Shown here in pieces: positions 35,644 to 44,113 of a DNA stretch of 64,000 bases. How positions within the stretch are numbered: position 1 is the first letter of the stretch; every line of letters starts with the position of its first letter. Source of the stretch: Nostoc sp. KVJ3 (GTDB lineage Bacteria > Cyanobacteriota > Cyanobacteriia > Cyanobacteriales > Nostocaceae); the NCBI RefSeq assembly GCF_026127265.1, contig NZ_WWFG01000001.1, positions 3,337,501-3,401,500 of the forward strand, given 5' to 3'. A program made the translations under genes and the position numbers. Under the pieces are notes generated by a model. That model saw only the letters and a list, made by a program, of their open reading frames with translations, searched no databases and was not told where the DNA came from.

Positions 35644-36425
35644 GGAAAAATATCTCCTCGCAAGTAAGATTCAAAATTTTTCTTAAAGTATTGAATGCTC
35701 GTTACATTCGGTTCATCACTTTCTGTTGGCGTGAACTCATAAATTGGTACTTTCTCCCTTACCAGCTTGACCAAACTAGGATGAAGCTGCTCAAAAGAAT
35801 CTACTCTAAATATTGTTGTTTCAAATCTTAATTTAGCTGGATGAGCATATCCTAACTTCATCCAGGGCAACCAAGGACAGTCTCTCGCCCACTTAGCAGG
35901 AGGGACATCAGTGGCATCGGGGCGGCAAGTATTTGATATAAAGTACTCAACTCCCTTAAACTTTTCTCCAGGACAATAATCTAAATATTTACTATCTCCT
36001 GCTAAGGGATGTGGATATTCTAAAGGAATTTCCATGACAGAGGTAATATATCCCTTACCTTTGGGTATAACAAATTTCTTTGGTTTGACTGACCCTTGGA
36101 CAATGCGGTTAGCGATGTGGACTACTGGTACTGCTTGACTTGCTGTTGGTGATTTCCAAAAGTGGAGAATTTCTTGAGTATCTGGGTCACAAAATAAACC
36201 CAATTCTCTATTAATGCGATATCCGACTTCACCGTGTTCAGGATCGGGTTTGAGAAATACTTTGGTAGCATTCATCCCAATAATAGAGAACAATTTTTCT
36301 TTTGGCTTATCTGGTGTTTCTTGCCACGAAATTTCCCCAGACCAGTTGTAATAAAGCTGTAACCCATGATTTTTTCTGTAAAAATCGAGGTTATTAAATT
36401 CGTAGTCTTCTAAATAATCATTCAT
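35625..36425 (-). CDS. DUF1838 family protein in the phycoerythrin island
   Basis: A 266-aa soluble protein with DUF1838-like segments: LFSIIGMNATKVFLKPDP, RELGLFCDPDTQEILHFWKS and the CRPDATDVPPAKWARDCPWL stretch. No catalytic role is known to me. Its stop codon lies directly next to the right end of the tnpB element, and the preceding coding part appears complete. Before the insertion it would have been followed by the 79-aa and cpeF-like genes on the same strand. Confidence 0.72.
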   Translation of the reverse strand: MNDYLEDYEFNNLDFYRKNHGLQLYYNWSGEISWQETPDKPKEKLFSIIGMNATKVFLKPDPEHGEVGYRINRELGLFCDPDTQEILHFWKSPTASQAVPVVHIANRIVQGSVKPKKFVIPKGKGYITSVMEIPLEYPHPLAGDSKYLDYCPGEKFKGVEYFISNTCRPDATDVPPAKWARDCPWLPWMKLGYAHPAKLRFETTIFRVDSFEQLHPSLVKLVREKVPIYEFTPTESDEPNVTSIQYFKKNFESYLRGDIFPLEETS

Positions 36426-36555
36426 ACTCTTTTTTTATCATCCTCAAATGGCTGCGTAGATAAAAAGTAGCCGTTCTACTTACAATTCTCGCTCAGTAGG
36501 CAGTAAGTAGATTTTATTTTGACGTGAACTCCGACTTAACTATTTTATTTTAGTC

Positions 36556-36584
36556 ATCCAATGCCCAATGCCCAATGCCCAATC
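36556..36584. repeat. ATGCCCA heptamer repeat
   Basis: Four tandem copies of ATGCCCA in the gap between the DUF1838 and cpeY genes. It is one of the short tandem repeat families of heterocystous cyanobacteria. A related GGGCATT array lies at 47230-47262 after the FKBP gene. Confidence 0.75.
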
Positions 36585-36643
36585 CCTAGTACGATAGTAA
36601 ATATGACCTCTGAGCAATTATCCAAGAGCCATTTTATAGATCA

Positions 36644-37915
36644 ATGGATAAACGTTTTTTTAAAATGTTTGGGCTAACAGAAGATCAAGCGATCGCAATT
36701 ATCGATACACCATTAGAACAACTCGAAGACGCTTCTGATAAGTATATTGCTGTTTCCCATTTAATTAACTATCCCACTGAGCAATCGATCGCGGCTTTGG
36801 TACGGGCGATTGAAACCAGTAACCCCGATGAGTTAGATCATCGCATTGTCCGACGCAAGGCTGTGGAAAGTTTAGGGCGATTGCAAGCTGAATCAGCTTT
36901 ACCTGTAATTCGGCAATGCCTTAAAGATGATGATATTTATACTGTAGAAAATACTGTGTGGGCAATTGGAGAAATCGGGACTAAAGATCCAGAAATTCTC
37001 GAAGAAGTGGCGCAATTGCTCGATAAACCAGGTCAAATATATCGAGTTATTATTCACACTTTAGCGAATGCTGACTATCAGTCGTCTTTGGAACGTGTAA
37101 ATAAATTTACTAAAGTTGAAGATGAACCTACTCGTAGTGCTGCGATCGCTACTGTTTGTCGTTTCACTGGTGACTATTCCCAAATCAGTGAAGTGATGGC
37201 GCTGCTGCAAAGTTCTAGCGTCAATGCACGGCGTGGTTGCATTCAAGATTTGATTGATGCACGTTACTACAAAGCCATCCCAGAAATTGCCCGTTGTCCT
37301 GTATCTCTAGTATTTCGCTTGCGAGGATTGCGGATGCTTTTAGATGCAGGTGTTCCCAGTGGTGAAATTACCTTTACAGAAATTCAACCTTACTTAGAAC
37401 AAGTACTTTACGATCGTCCCAAGGATCTAGATTTAGTACATGAGTATGACGCGACCCCTATATTAGATTTTGTCATTAACGAACTCTACGAAACCGATTT
37501 TGGACGCTGCTATTTAGCGACAAAAACTTTACTAGATATTTATCCCCAAGAAGCACCTCAAGCACTCTTAACAACTTATGGGGATAAGGCATATAACGAT
37601 TATGGCGCTCATTATCATGTCATGAAACTTTTCGGTTGGCTGAAATATGCTCCTGCCTACGATTTATTAATAGAAAACCTGCACAACCGCGAACCTCAGT
37701 TTCAGAAATCTCGCGCAGCGTGTGCGATCGCTCTTGGCGAATTGGGTGATTCACGAGCAATTCCTGAAATCAAAATTTGCCTCAATACCCCAATTTGGGA
37801 TTTAAAATATGCTTGCTTATTGGCGTTAGACTGCTTAGGAGACTCATCTAGCCGGGAAATGTGTGCTAATGATGCTGATTGGTTAATTAGAGCGAAAGCA
37901 ACAAGTACTAAATAG
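36644..37915 (+). CDS. cpeY: Phycoerythrin alpha-subunit bilin lyase CpeY
   Basis: A 423-aa E-type lyase built of HEAT repeats. The start MDKRFFKMFGLTEDQAIAII and repeats such as RRKAVESLGRLQAESALPVI match CpeY, the phycoerythrobilin lyase for Cys82 of CpeA, which is aided by CpeZ. Length agrees with the family (about 430 aa). It is divergent from the DUF1838 gene and separated from the cpeZ-like gene by the higBA and tnpB insertions, whereas in Fremyella cpeY and cpeZ are neighbours. Confidence 0.85.
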   Translation: MDKRFFKMFGLTEDQAIAIIDTPLEQLEDASDKYIAVSHLINYPTEQSIAALVRAIETSNPDELDHRIVRRKAVESLGRLQAESALPVIRQCLKDDDIYTVENTVWAIGEIGTKDPEILEEVAQLLDKPGQIYRVIIHTLANADYQSSLERVNKFTKVEDEPTRSAAIATVCRFTGDYSQISEVMALLQSSSVNARRGCIQDLIDARYYKAIPEIARCPVSLVFRLRGLRMLLDAGVPSGEITFTEIQPYLEQVLYDRPKDLDLVHEYDATPILDFVINELYETDFGRCYLATKTLLDIYPQEAPQALLTTYGDKAYNDYGAHYHVMKLFGWLKYAPAYDLLIENLHNREPQFQKSRAACAIALGELGDSRAIPEIKICLNTPIWDLKYACLLALDCLGDSSSREMCANDADWLIRAKATSTK

Positions 37916-37950
37916 TTAGGAGTTAGGAGTTCTATCAAGTCTAAATATTA

Positions 37951-38118
37951 TCGATGCAATGGCATTGTTAATCGGTGCAATGGCATTGTTAGTCGGTGCA
38001 ATGGCATTGTTAGTCGATGCAATGGCATTGTTAGTCGGTGCAATGGCATTGTTAGTCGGTGCAATAGCATTGTTAGTCGATGCAATGGCATTGTTAGTCG
38101 GTGCAATGCCATTGCAAA
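37951..38118. repeat. 21-bp minisatellite, eight units
   Basis: Eight head-to-tail copies of TCGGTGCAATGGCATTGTTAG with few substitutions (G/A at position 4, one A at position 11, a divergent last unit). The period is a multiple of three, so both strands carry open frames (MALLVGA and NNAIAPT repeats). These ORFs start inside the array and lack RBSs, so I do not call them genes. Confidence 0.92.
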
Positions 38119-38603
38119 TCAAGAGACTTGTGTGTACACTCTCGCTTTGCAAGCTCTTAGAGGTTGAATGAACAAGTATTTCGCTGTGACTTTAGACACT
38201 TTTAGATTCCCCCTAACCCCCCTTAAAAAGCTATATACACAAGTCAAATTACCCCCCTTATAAAGAGGGGAAACCGGAAAATCTAGTTCCCTCCCCTTTA
38301 TAAGGCTACGGTGTACACACATCTCTGTACAAAACCAAAATCGTTGAAGATCCCCTAAGTCCCCCTTATAAAGGGGGACTTTGATTCTAGTCCCCCCTTT
38401 TTTAAGGGGGTTAGGGGGGATCTAAAGCTGTGGGGCAACTCTAAAAGACTTGTGTGTACACCATAGCCTTTATAAGGGGAGGGTTAGGGTGGGGTAAAAC
38501 ATTGATTAATCAGCTATTTCAGACTTGTGTATACACCGTAGCCTTAAAAAGGGGGAAGAATCAAAGTCTCCCAATTTATCGGGAGATTTAGAGGGATCGT
38601 AGC
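38119..38603. repeat. Composite repeat cluster between cpeY and glgA
   Basis: No gene is seen. The stretch is made of alternating C-rich and G-rich arms (CCCCCTTATAAAGGGGGAC, CCCCCTTTTTTAAGGGGGTTAG) and about five copies in both orientations of a GACTTGTGTGTACACCGTAGCC motif (near 38124, 38236, 38305, 38449 and 38523). It can fold into several large hairpins and probably ends both cpeY and glgA transcripts. Confidence 0.75.
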
Positions 38604-40046
38604 TCAGGACTTGCTACTTTTAACTGTTTCGTTTAAGACTAACTCTGGTTCTGGTGTCTTCTCTTCTTCTTCTGGCAAACCGTAGATTGACTTGTACAAT
38701 TTCACGTACTCTTTAGCAGACTGATGCCAACTAAAATCTTCACTCATACCGCGTTTTTGTAGTTCTTGCCATTGCGGTTTGAAACGGAAGCCTTCCCAAG
38801 CCCGGATCATACAGGTGAAAAGGTCTAGCGGTTCATAGCGATCAAAGCAATAACCTGTACCTGCGGCATTTTCCGGGTCGTGATGGGTTACGGTGTCAAC
38901 TAATCCACCTGTGCGGCGGACAATGGGCACAGAACCGTAGCGCAAAGACATCATTTGGCTAATACCGCATGGTTCAAAACGACTAGGCATCAAGAAAGCA
39001 TCAGTACCAGCATAGATGCGGCGAGACAGGGCATCGTTATACAGTAAGTAAGTTGCCATCCGTCCGGGAAAACGGGATGCTAATTGCCACATCTGAGTTT
39101 CATAGTAGCGATCGCCTGTTCCTAACAAAACAAACTGGGCATCTGTATAAGAGAGGAAGCGATCGAGGATTTGTAATATCAAATCAATGCCTTTTTGTTC
39201 CACTAATCGGGTTACAATCCCAATTAAAAAGGCTTTGGAGTTGACTTCTAATCCTACTTCTTCTTGCAAAGCTATTTTGTTAGCCTTGCGTTTATCTAAA
39301 GTCTCAGGAGTAAAGGTTTGGGCAATATATTTATCATTTTCTGGGTTATAAACTTCAGTATCAATCCCGTTGATAATCCCAGATAATTTACCGCTAATAA
39401 ACGATAGCAAACCTTCTAATGTTTCACCGTAAGTAGGTGTCTTGATTTGCTCGGCATAAGTTGGCGAAACTGTATTTACCTTATTGGCAAATTGCACCGC
39501 AGCTGCCATTGTGTTGTGTCCTTGCATATACCAGGGACACCAAGTAATTTTCTCTAAATACCAACGCCACGGCCCTTGATAAGCAAGGTTATGAATGGTA
39601 AACACTGTTGTGATATCAGGATCTTGGTGCATCCATACAGGAATCATCCCTGTATGCCAATCATGACAGTGGATAATTTCTGGTTTCCAATAATTCCAGG
39701 CAAACTCGGCTGCACCATTGGCAAAGAAGGTGAACCGCCAGTCTTCACCTTCTCCAGAATAAATGTGACGGGGTAAGAAAACAGGATGTCCAAATAAGTA
39801 CAAGGGAACATCAGTACCAGGCAGAACGCTTTCATAAACAGCAAATTCCTGGAACATCGCATTTCCCCGCCAGATAGGTTCTTTGGGAATTTCCATTTTG
39901 TCTGGCAGGAAGCCATAGTAAGGCAAGAATATCCGCACATCATGCCCCATTTCTCTCAGAAATTTGGGTAATGCCCCAACAACATCACCCATTCCTCCTA
40001 CTTTGGCAATGGGCGCTGCTTCTGCTGCAACAAATAGAATCCGCAT
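38604..40046 (-). CDS. glgA: Glycogen synthase (ADP-glucose)
   Basis: A 480-aa GT5 enzyme that transfers glucose from ADP-glucose to glycogen in the cytosol. The KVGGMGDV motif (from Lys15) binds ADP-glucose, and HDWHTGMIP and the late FEPCGISQMMSLRYGSVPIV segment (E-x7-E type) are active-site signatures. The sequence resembles the GlgA2-type of cyanobacteria. The C-terminus carries a short acidic tail. Monocistronic. Confidence 0.95.
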   Translation of the reverse strand: MRILFVAAEAAPIAKVGGMGDVVGALPKFLREMGHDVRIFLPYYGFLPDKMEIPKEPIWRGNAMFQEFAVYESVLPGTDVPLYLFGHPVFLPRHIYSGEGEDWRFTFFANGAAEFAWNYWKPEIIHCHDWHTGMIPVWMHQDPDITTVFTIHNLAYQGPWRWYLEKITWCPWYMQGHNTMAAAVQFANKVNTVSPTYAEQIKTPTYGETLEGLLSFISGKLSGIINGIDTEVYNPENDKYIAQTFTPETLDKRKANKIALQEEVGLEVNSKAFLIGIVTRLVEQKGIDLILQILDRFLSYTDAQFVLLGTGDRYYETQMWQLASRFPGRMATYLLYNDALSRRIYAGTDAFLMPSRFEPCGISQMMSLRYGSVPIVRRTGGLVDTVTHHDPENAAGTGYCFDRYEPLDLFTCMIRAWEGFRFKPQWQELQKRGMSEDFSWHQSAKEYVKLYKSIYGLPEEEEKTPEPELVLNETVKSSKS

Positions 40047-40172
40047 GGTAATTTTTGCTTCCCTGAGTCTATATTGTCAAATTAACTCTACGATCGCGAC
40101 TAAGACGATTTGTCGCGTCTTTGCTAAAACGGCGATCAACTCTTATCTAATCACATCGGCTTGCCCAATTGC

Positions 40173-41144
40173 TTAGGAACCGCGCTGAATCACCGCAAAA
40201 ATTTCTGATAAAATTTCTGTAGCTCCCTGTTGCCGCAATACTTCTGCTAGTTCTTTGCCTAGTGCTTCGGCATTGTTGGCAATTCCAGTGACGGTATCTT
40301 TTACGAGTTTTTGACCATCTACACTGGCAACTATCCCTGTTAAGGTCAAATTCTCACCAGATATTTCTGTATTTACACCAATCGGAACTTGACAGCCGCC
40401 TTCTAAAGAGCGTAGAAAAGATCGTTCGGCAAGACAGCGATCGCGTGTTGCAGGATGTTCGATCGCTTTGAGTAGAGATAGCAATTCACTATCATCAGCC
40501 CGGCATTCTATCCCTAAAGCGCCTTGTCCGACGGCATGGAGGGAGATTTCTTTGGGGATAATTTGATGGACGCGATCGCTCATTCCCAATCTTTCTAATC
40601 CTGCGGCTGCCAAAATTAAGGCATCGTATTCACCTGCATCCAGTTTTGCCAACCGTGTAATTAAGTTTCCTCGCACATCTTTAAAAGTAAAGTGGGGGAA
40701 GTGGTGGCGTAACTGTGCCAACCGCCGCAGCGAAGATGTACCAATTACCGCACCTGCGGGTAAAGTATCGATTTGTTTATCTTTGTGCTTTTCATGCACA
40801 ACTAATGCATCTGCTGGGTTTTCTCGTTCAGTAATTGCTGCCAGTGTTAACCCTTCTGGTAAGTTAGTCGGTAAATCCTTGAGGGAATGAACTGCAAAGT
40901 CAATCTCTTGATTGAGCATTCCAACTTCAAGTTCTTTAGTAAAAAGTCCTTTATCGCCAATCTTAGCTAATGCTACATCAAGGATTTTATCGCCTTGGGT
41001 AGACATGGTGTGGACTTCAAAAGTGATATCAGGAAAGCTTTTCTGGAGTTGCTCTTGTACCCAATAGGTTTGAACCAGAGCAAGTTGGCTTTTACGTGAA
41101 CCGATCCGAATAGTGCGTGGGGGACTAGAAACAACTGAAGTCAT
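40173..41144 (-). CDS. hemC: Porphobilinogen deaminase (hydroxymethylbilane synthase)
   Basis: A 323-aa enzyme condensing four porphobilinogens to hydroxymethylbilane, a step toward chlorophyll, haem and bilins. The dipyrromethane cofactor is bound by Cys251 in LEGGCQVPIG. IRIGSRKSQLALVQTYWVQ, FAVHSLKDLP and IGTSSLRRLAQL are other signatures. I start at the ATG at 41144; the upstream GTG at 41177 would add 11 unconserved residues. Its product pathway feeds the phycobilins used by the nearby phycoerythrin genes, but no shared regulation is visible. Confidence 0.95.
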   Translation of the reverse strand: MTSVVSSPPRTIRIGSRKSQLALVQTYWVQEQLQKSFPDITFEVHTMSTQGDKILDVALAKIGDKGLFTKELEVGMLNQEIDFAVHSLKDLPTNLPEGLTLAAITERENPADALVVHEKHKDKQIDTLPAGAVIGTSSLRRLAQLRHHFPHFTFKDVRGNLITRLAKLDAGEYDALILAAAGLERLGMSDRVHQIIPKEISLHAVGQGALGIECRADDSELLSLLKAIEHPATRDRCLAERSFLRSLEGGCQVPIGVNTEISGENLTLTGIVASVDGQKLVKDTVTGIANNAEALGKELAEVLRQQGATEILSEIFAVIQRGS

Positions 41145-41670
41145 AAAACAATATAATATCGCAAGCGATAAATTCACTCTGATCTAGACTACCGTAGTCA
41201 GGGACTCATAAGAATTTTGGATTTTAGATTTAGGATTTTGGATTACAATTCTTTACCAACTACCCAGTATTTTACTTTGCTCTTTTTGGCGTGTGAGTAG
41301 ATACTTTCCAACTGTAAGTTAAGTCGGCGAGAAAAATTCAATGTATATGAAGAAATATAAATTATTCGTAGGGTGTGTTGAGCCGTAGGCTAACGCACCT
41401 TGAATTGTTAACGGTGCGGCGCTTGGCGACAACGAGTCTATGCGTCCTTCTCTAAGGGATTTCCAAAAAATAAATTATTTCTCTTGTGGGGTTGGCATCC
41501 TGCCAGCCTTAAATATAGGACGGTTGAGGACACCCATCCCACAAGAAAATTTGGGATGTTTTTTATTTGTCAGTCCCTAACGAGACGCGCGCGAATGCAG
41601 TTTGACTCTGATGCTAATTCATCAAGGTGCGTAGACTGTTGTAGATATCGTTTAGCCGTTTCGAGTACTA
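41145..41670. other. Repeat-rich intergenic region
   Basis: No gene. GTAGGGTGTGTTGAGCCGTAGG (about 41370-41391) and the following GCACC segments are Nostoc-type dispersed repeats. At 41479-41553, CTTGTGGGGTTGGCATCCTG pairs with a CATCCCACAAG-containing arm to form a long hairpin. Confidence 0.6.
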
Positions 41671-42993
41671 TTAACTTTGCTTGTTTGAGATTACTGTACT
41701 GGTTTTATCATTTTCTAGTTCTCTCATTAGAGAATCAAAACCGCTAGTGTTGTTTCCGCTTTGGGCAAATAAAGACCGAATTTTACTTATTACCGCACTC
41801 ATATTATTAGAGAAAAACCTACCTAGATTATTCACAAAGTTTCTCAGCTTCTCAAATATCCCCATTTCTACGGTAGAGTACTTATTGACAATTGGATATA
41901 CAACTTTTCCTTTTTCTGTCTCATAGTACTCTTGTTCAGGCATCAACATAGATGTAAGTGGTTGCACCTGTTTTGCCATATCTGCTTCGGTTCGTTTATG
42001 ACTGAGGAATAAAACATCATAAATTTTTCCGTTCCAGGTAGCCCAATAATGGTTTTGAAAAAACCATCGTTTTCCGTCATCACAATTGGGCTTTTTCCCT
42101 TGGTGTGGTGTAGCTCCAGCTTCAGTCAGAAAAGGTTTGGCAATGCTTTCAACTGTTATTTTATCGATGCCAAAATATTCTTCGGCAACTTTTTTAAAAG
42201 CCCTGGCTAATGTCTGACAATCTCCTTCTGGAGAGCCTTTTAAGAGAGTTTCTTGACTCTTGCTTACCATTGTGTATTGAAATTGGATATTTCCAAAATT
42301 TTTGAAAAGCTGTTCCAGGATTTTATCTTCTGGCAATGTATCATCTATGCCATTTACCAAGGTTTTGGCTAGAGAGTAGTCTTGTAAAAATTTTTGTTTT
42401 TTATCTGTTGAATTGTTTGCTGCTAATATTTCTTCAGAGCTTGCTTGTTGGTTGCTGCTAACTGGTAGGGTCGTCTGCTGCGTGTCCTGGTTTTGTGAAG
42501 CAGCTGGATTAATTTGGCTGATTACAGAAGTAGCTACTCTATCGGCTTCTTGCTCATACCGATCTCCTGATTGACCAATAGTAAGTTTTGGCTGTATTAG
42601 TGGTTGCATTTGTACGGCTGATACACTATCAGCACGTTTTATCGCCATTTTGCTCAGGTTATGACCAAACTGGGAAGAGTGTTCCTTTCCTTGTTGCAAC
42701 GACTCATTCATCTTTGCCTGTAAGAGAGTGAGTCGTTCCTGTCCCGCTGGCGTGATTGTGCCATGCTTGGCTTGAATCTGGAGTTTTGTTGCCTCAAACC
42801 GATCCTGTTGAAATTTTTGATTCTCCACTTTTGCCTGTACTATAGGCTTTTGGGAGCTAAGTTGAGAATGAGTAGTTAACAGGTGCGTAGGCGTAGCCTG
42901 TCGTAGAGATCGCAAATGGCTTTGTTCTGACTTAGAAGCGGATGAGTCAGCTTTTTTGTAGATTTGTAGCCGTTCTTTCATCGCTAGTTTCAA
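41671..42993 (-). CDS. Candidate eCIS-type effector with transglutaminase-like domain
   Basis: A 440-aa protein. Residues 129-154 (LIQPKLTIGQSGDRYEQEAD, then RVA) match the segment found at the front of extracellular contractile-injection-system (eCIS) associated DUF4157 proteins. The DUF4157 HExxH peptidase that normally follows is missing. Instead residues 200-340 look like a transglutaminase/papain-type fold: Cys259 in GDCQTLARAF with a downstream GI turn, His315 in QNHYWATW and Asp326 in GKIYDV. The N-terminus (MKERLQIYKKADSSAS) fits eCIS cargo leaders. No signal peptide. A payload that cross-links or cleaves proteins is an inference. No immunity gene or sheath genes are in the window. 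Confidence 0.65.
   Translation of the reverse strand: MKLAMKERLQIYKKADSSASKSEQSHLRSLRQATPTHLLTTHSQLSSQKPIVQAKVENQKFQQDRFEATKLQIQAKHGTITPAGQERLTLLQAKMNESLQQGKEHSSQFGHNLSKMAIKRADSVSAVQMQPLIQPKLTIGQSGDRYEQEADRVATSVISQINPAASQNQDTQQTTLPVSSNQQASSEEILAANNSTDKKQKFLQDYSLAKTLVNGIDDTLPEDKILEQLFKNFGNIQFQYTMVSKSQETLLKGSPEGDCQTLARAFKKVAEEYFGIDKITVESIAKPFLTEAGATPHQGKKPNCDDGKRWFFQNHYWATWNGKIYDVLFLSHKRTEADMAKQVQPLTSMLMPEQEYYETEKGKVVYPIVNKYSTVEMGIFEKLRNFVNNLGRFFSNNMSAVISKIRSLFAQSGNNTSGFDSLMRELENDKTSTVISNKQS
42884..42913. repeat. Dispersed repeat inside the effector gene
   Basis: GCGTAGGCGTAGCCTGTCGT followed by AGAGATCGC is a Nostoc-type small repeat (CTCTACGACAGGCTACGCC on the other strand). Here it encodes part of the LRSLRQATPTH linker near residue 30, an in-frame insertion in the unstructured N-terminus. 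Confidence 0.6.
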
Positions 42994-43068
42994 AAGTCAA
43001 TAGTGGATAATGTATATATTATGTCACTTCCGATTACTTGATAATTTATATTTATACTTAAGTTGAAG

Positions 43069-43989
43069 TTAAGAACGGCGTACATTCAAGCAACACCATT
43101 CTTTTCGTTTCCATAGGGTAGCCACAACCCAACCATTTTGTTCTAAAGCGTCAGCGACAGCTTTAGATTGTTCTAGTAAAATACCGCTGAAGATTGCCCA
43201 AGTGTCAGGTTTAGCGATCGCACTCATTTCTGGAACCAATTCAATAATTACATGAGCCAAAATATTGCACACAATACCGTCTACTGGTTTTTCAAGCAGT
43301 TTTGTCAAAATGTCTACGCTTCCCTGTGCAGATAGTAAACGTTCTGAGCTAATGTCATTCAGGGCAGCATTGCTGATAGTTGATTGCACCGCTAAAGGGT
43401 CAGTATCTACTGCATAGACTTTCTCTGCTCCCAGTAACAACGCCCCGATAGAAAGGATACCAGAACCACAACCAATATCCGCAATTACCAGATGTTCGTG
43501 TTTACCACCAGTCCTCACAAATGACTGAGGAACTCCACTCAGCCGCATTTCCAGCGATTCCAAACATAACTGAGTGGTGGCATGGTTTCCTGTGCCAAAT
43601 GCTACGCCAGGGTCGAGACGAATTACTAACCGTTCCGTTGTTTCTGGTAATGGTAGCCACGCAGGGTTAATTAGAAAGCGATCGCCTATTTCTTGTGGAT
43701 GCCAATATTGTTTCCAGCTAGTTGCCCAATCTTCTTCATCAATTAACTGCCATTGCAGAGAGGGAGATGAAATTCCTACACACAGAGCATCTTGACGCAG
43801 CCACAGCGACAGCGCCGCCAAATCTAGTAGCTGTGTTTGAATGGTTGATAAGTAAGCCCTGACTAAAGATAAATTTCCTTTATTTTCACTAGCTGTCCCC
43901 CGACAGCCAAAATCTTCCAGTCGCCAAAAGATCGAATCTTCTAGGTCTGGCTCACATAAAATCTGTAGTTCCCACCAGGTGTTTGCCAT
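43069..43989 (-). CDS. prmA: Ribosomal protein L11 methyltransferase
   Basis: A 306-aa SAM-dependent enzyme that trimethylates L11. The N-terminal substrate-recognition domain starts WWELQILCEPDLED. PGVAFGTGNHATT (127-139), motif I DIGCGSG (171-177) and the VCNILAHVIIELVPE active-site segment are present. Standard length. Downstream of serA on the same strand, with a heptamer repeat between them. Confidence 0.94.
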   Translation of the reverse strand: MANTWWELQILCEPDLEDSIFWRLEDFGCRGTASENKGNLSLVRAYLSTIQTQLLDLAALSLWLRQDALCVGISSPSLQWQLIDEEDWATSWKQYWHPQEIGDRFLINPAWLPLPETTERLVIRLDPGVAFGTGNHATTQLCLESLEMRLSGVPQSFVRTGGKHEHLVIADIGCGSGILSIGALLLGAEKVYAVDTDPLAVQSTISNAALNDISSERLLSAQGSVDILTKLLEKPVDGIVCNILAHVIIELVPEMSAIAKPDTWAIFSGILLEQSKAVADALEQNGWVVATLWKRKEWCCLNVRRS

Positions 43990-44016
43990 TTTCGAGTGCT
44001 GAGTGCTTAGTTTGAG

Positions 44017-44057
44017 AGAGTTAGGAGTTAGGAGTTAGGAGTTAGGAGTTAGGAGTT
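44017..44057. repeat. GTTAGGA heptamer tandem repeat
   Basis: Five tandem GTTAGGA units in the gap between serA and prmA, followed by an inverted partial copy (CACTCCTAACT near 44087). A typical STRR of Nostoc and Anabaena genomes, able to form a hairpin. Confidence 0.88.
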
Positions 44058-44113
44058 TTCTTGTTTAACTTCTAATTCATAACTACTCACTCCTAACTTT
44101 TTTCACTCAGCAC

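Noticed and set aside
37951..38118. Possible CRISPR array
   Set aside because: Units are contiguous 21-mers without spacers; no cas genes are near.
37959..38171. Repeat peptide ORFs on both strands of the 21-bp array
   Set aside because: The frame is open only because the unit is a multiple of three; no RBS or flanking coding sequence.
42189..42260. Classical DUF4157 HExxH peptidase in the effector
   Set aside because: No HExxH is present in the protein; only the preceding eCIS-type segment is conserved.
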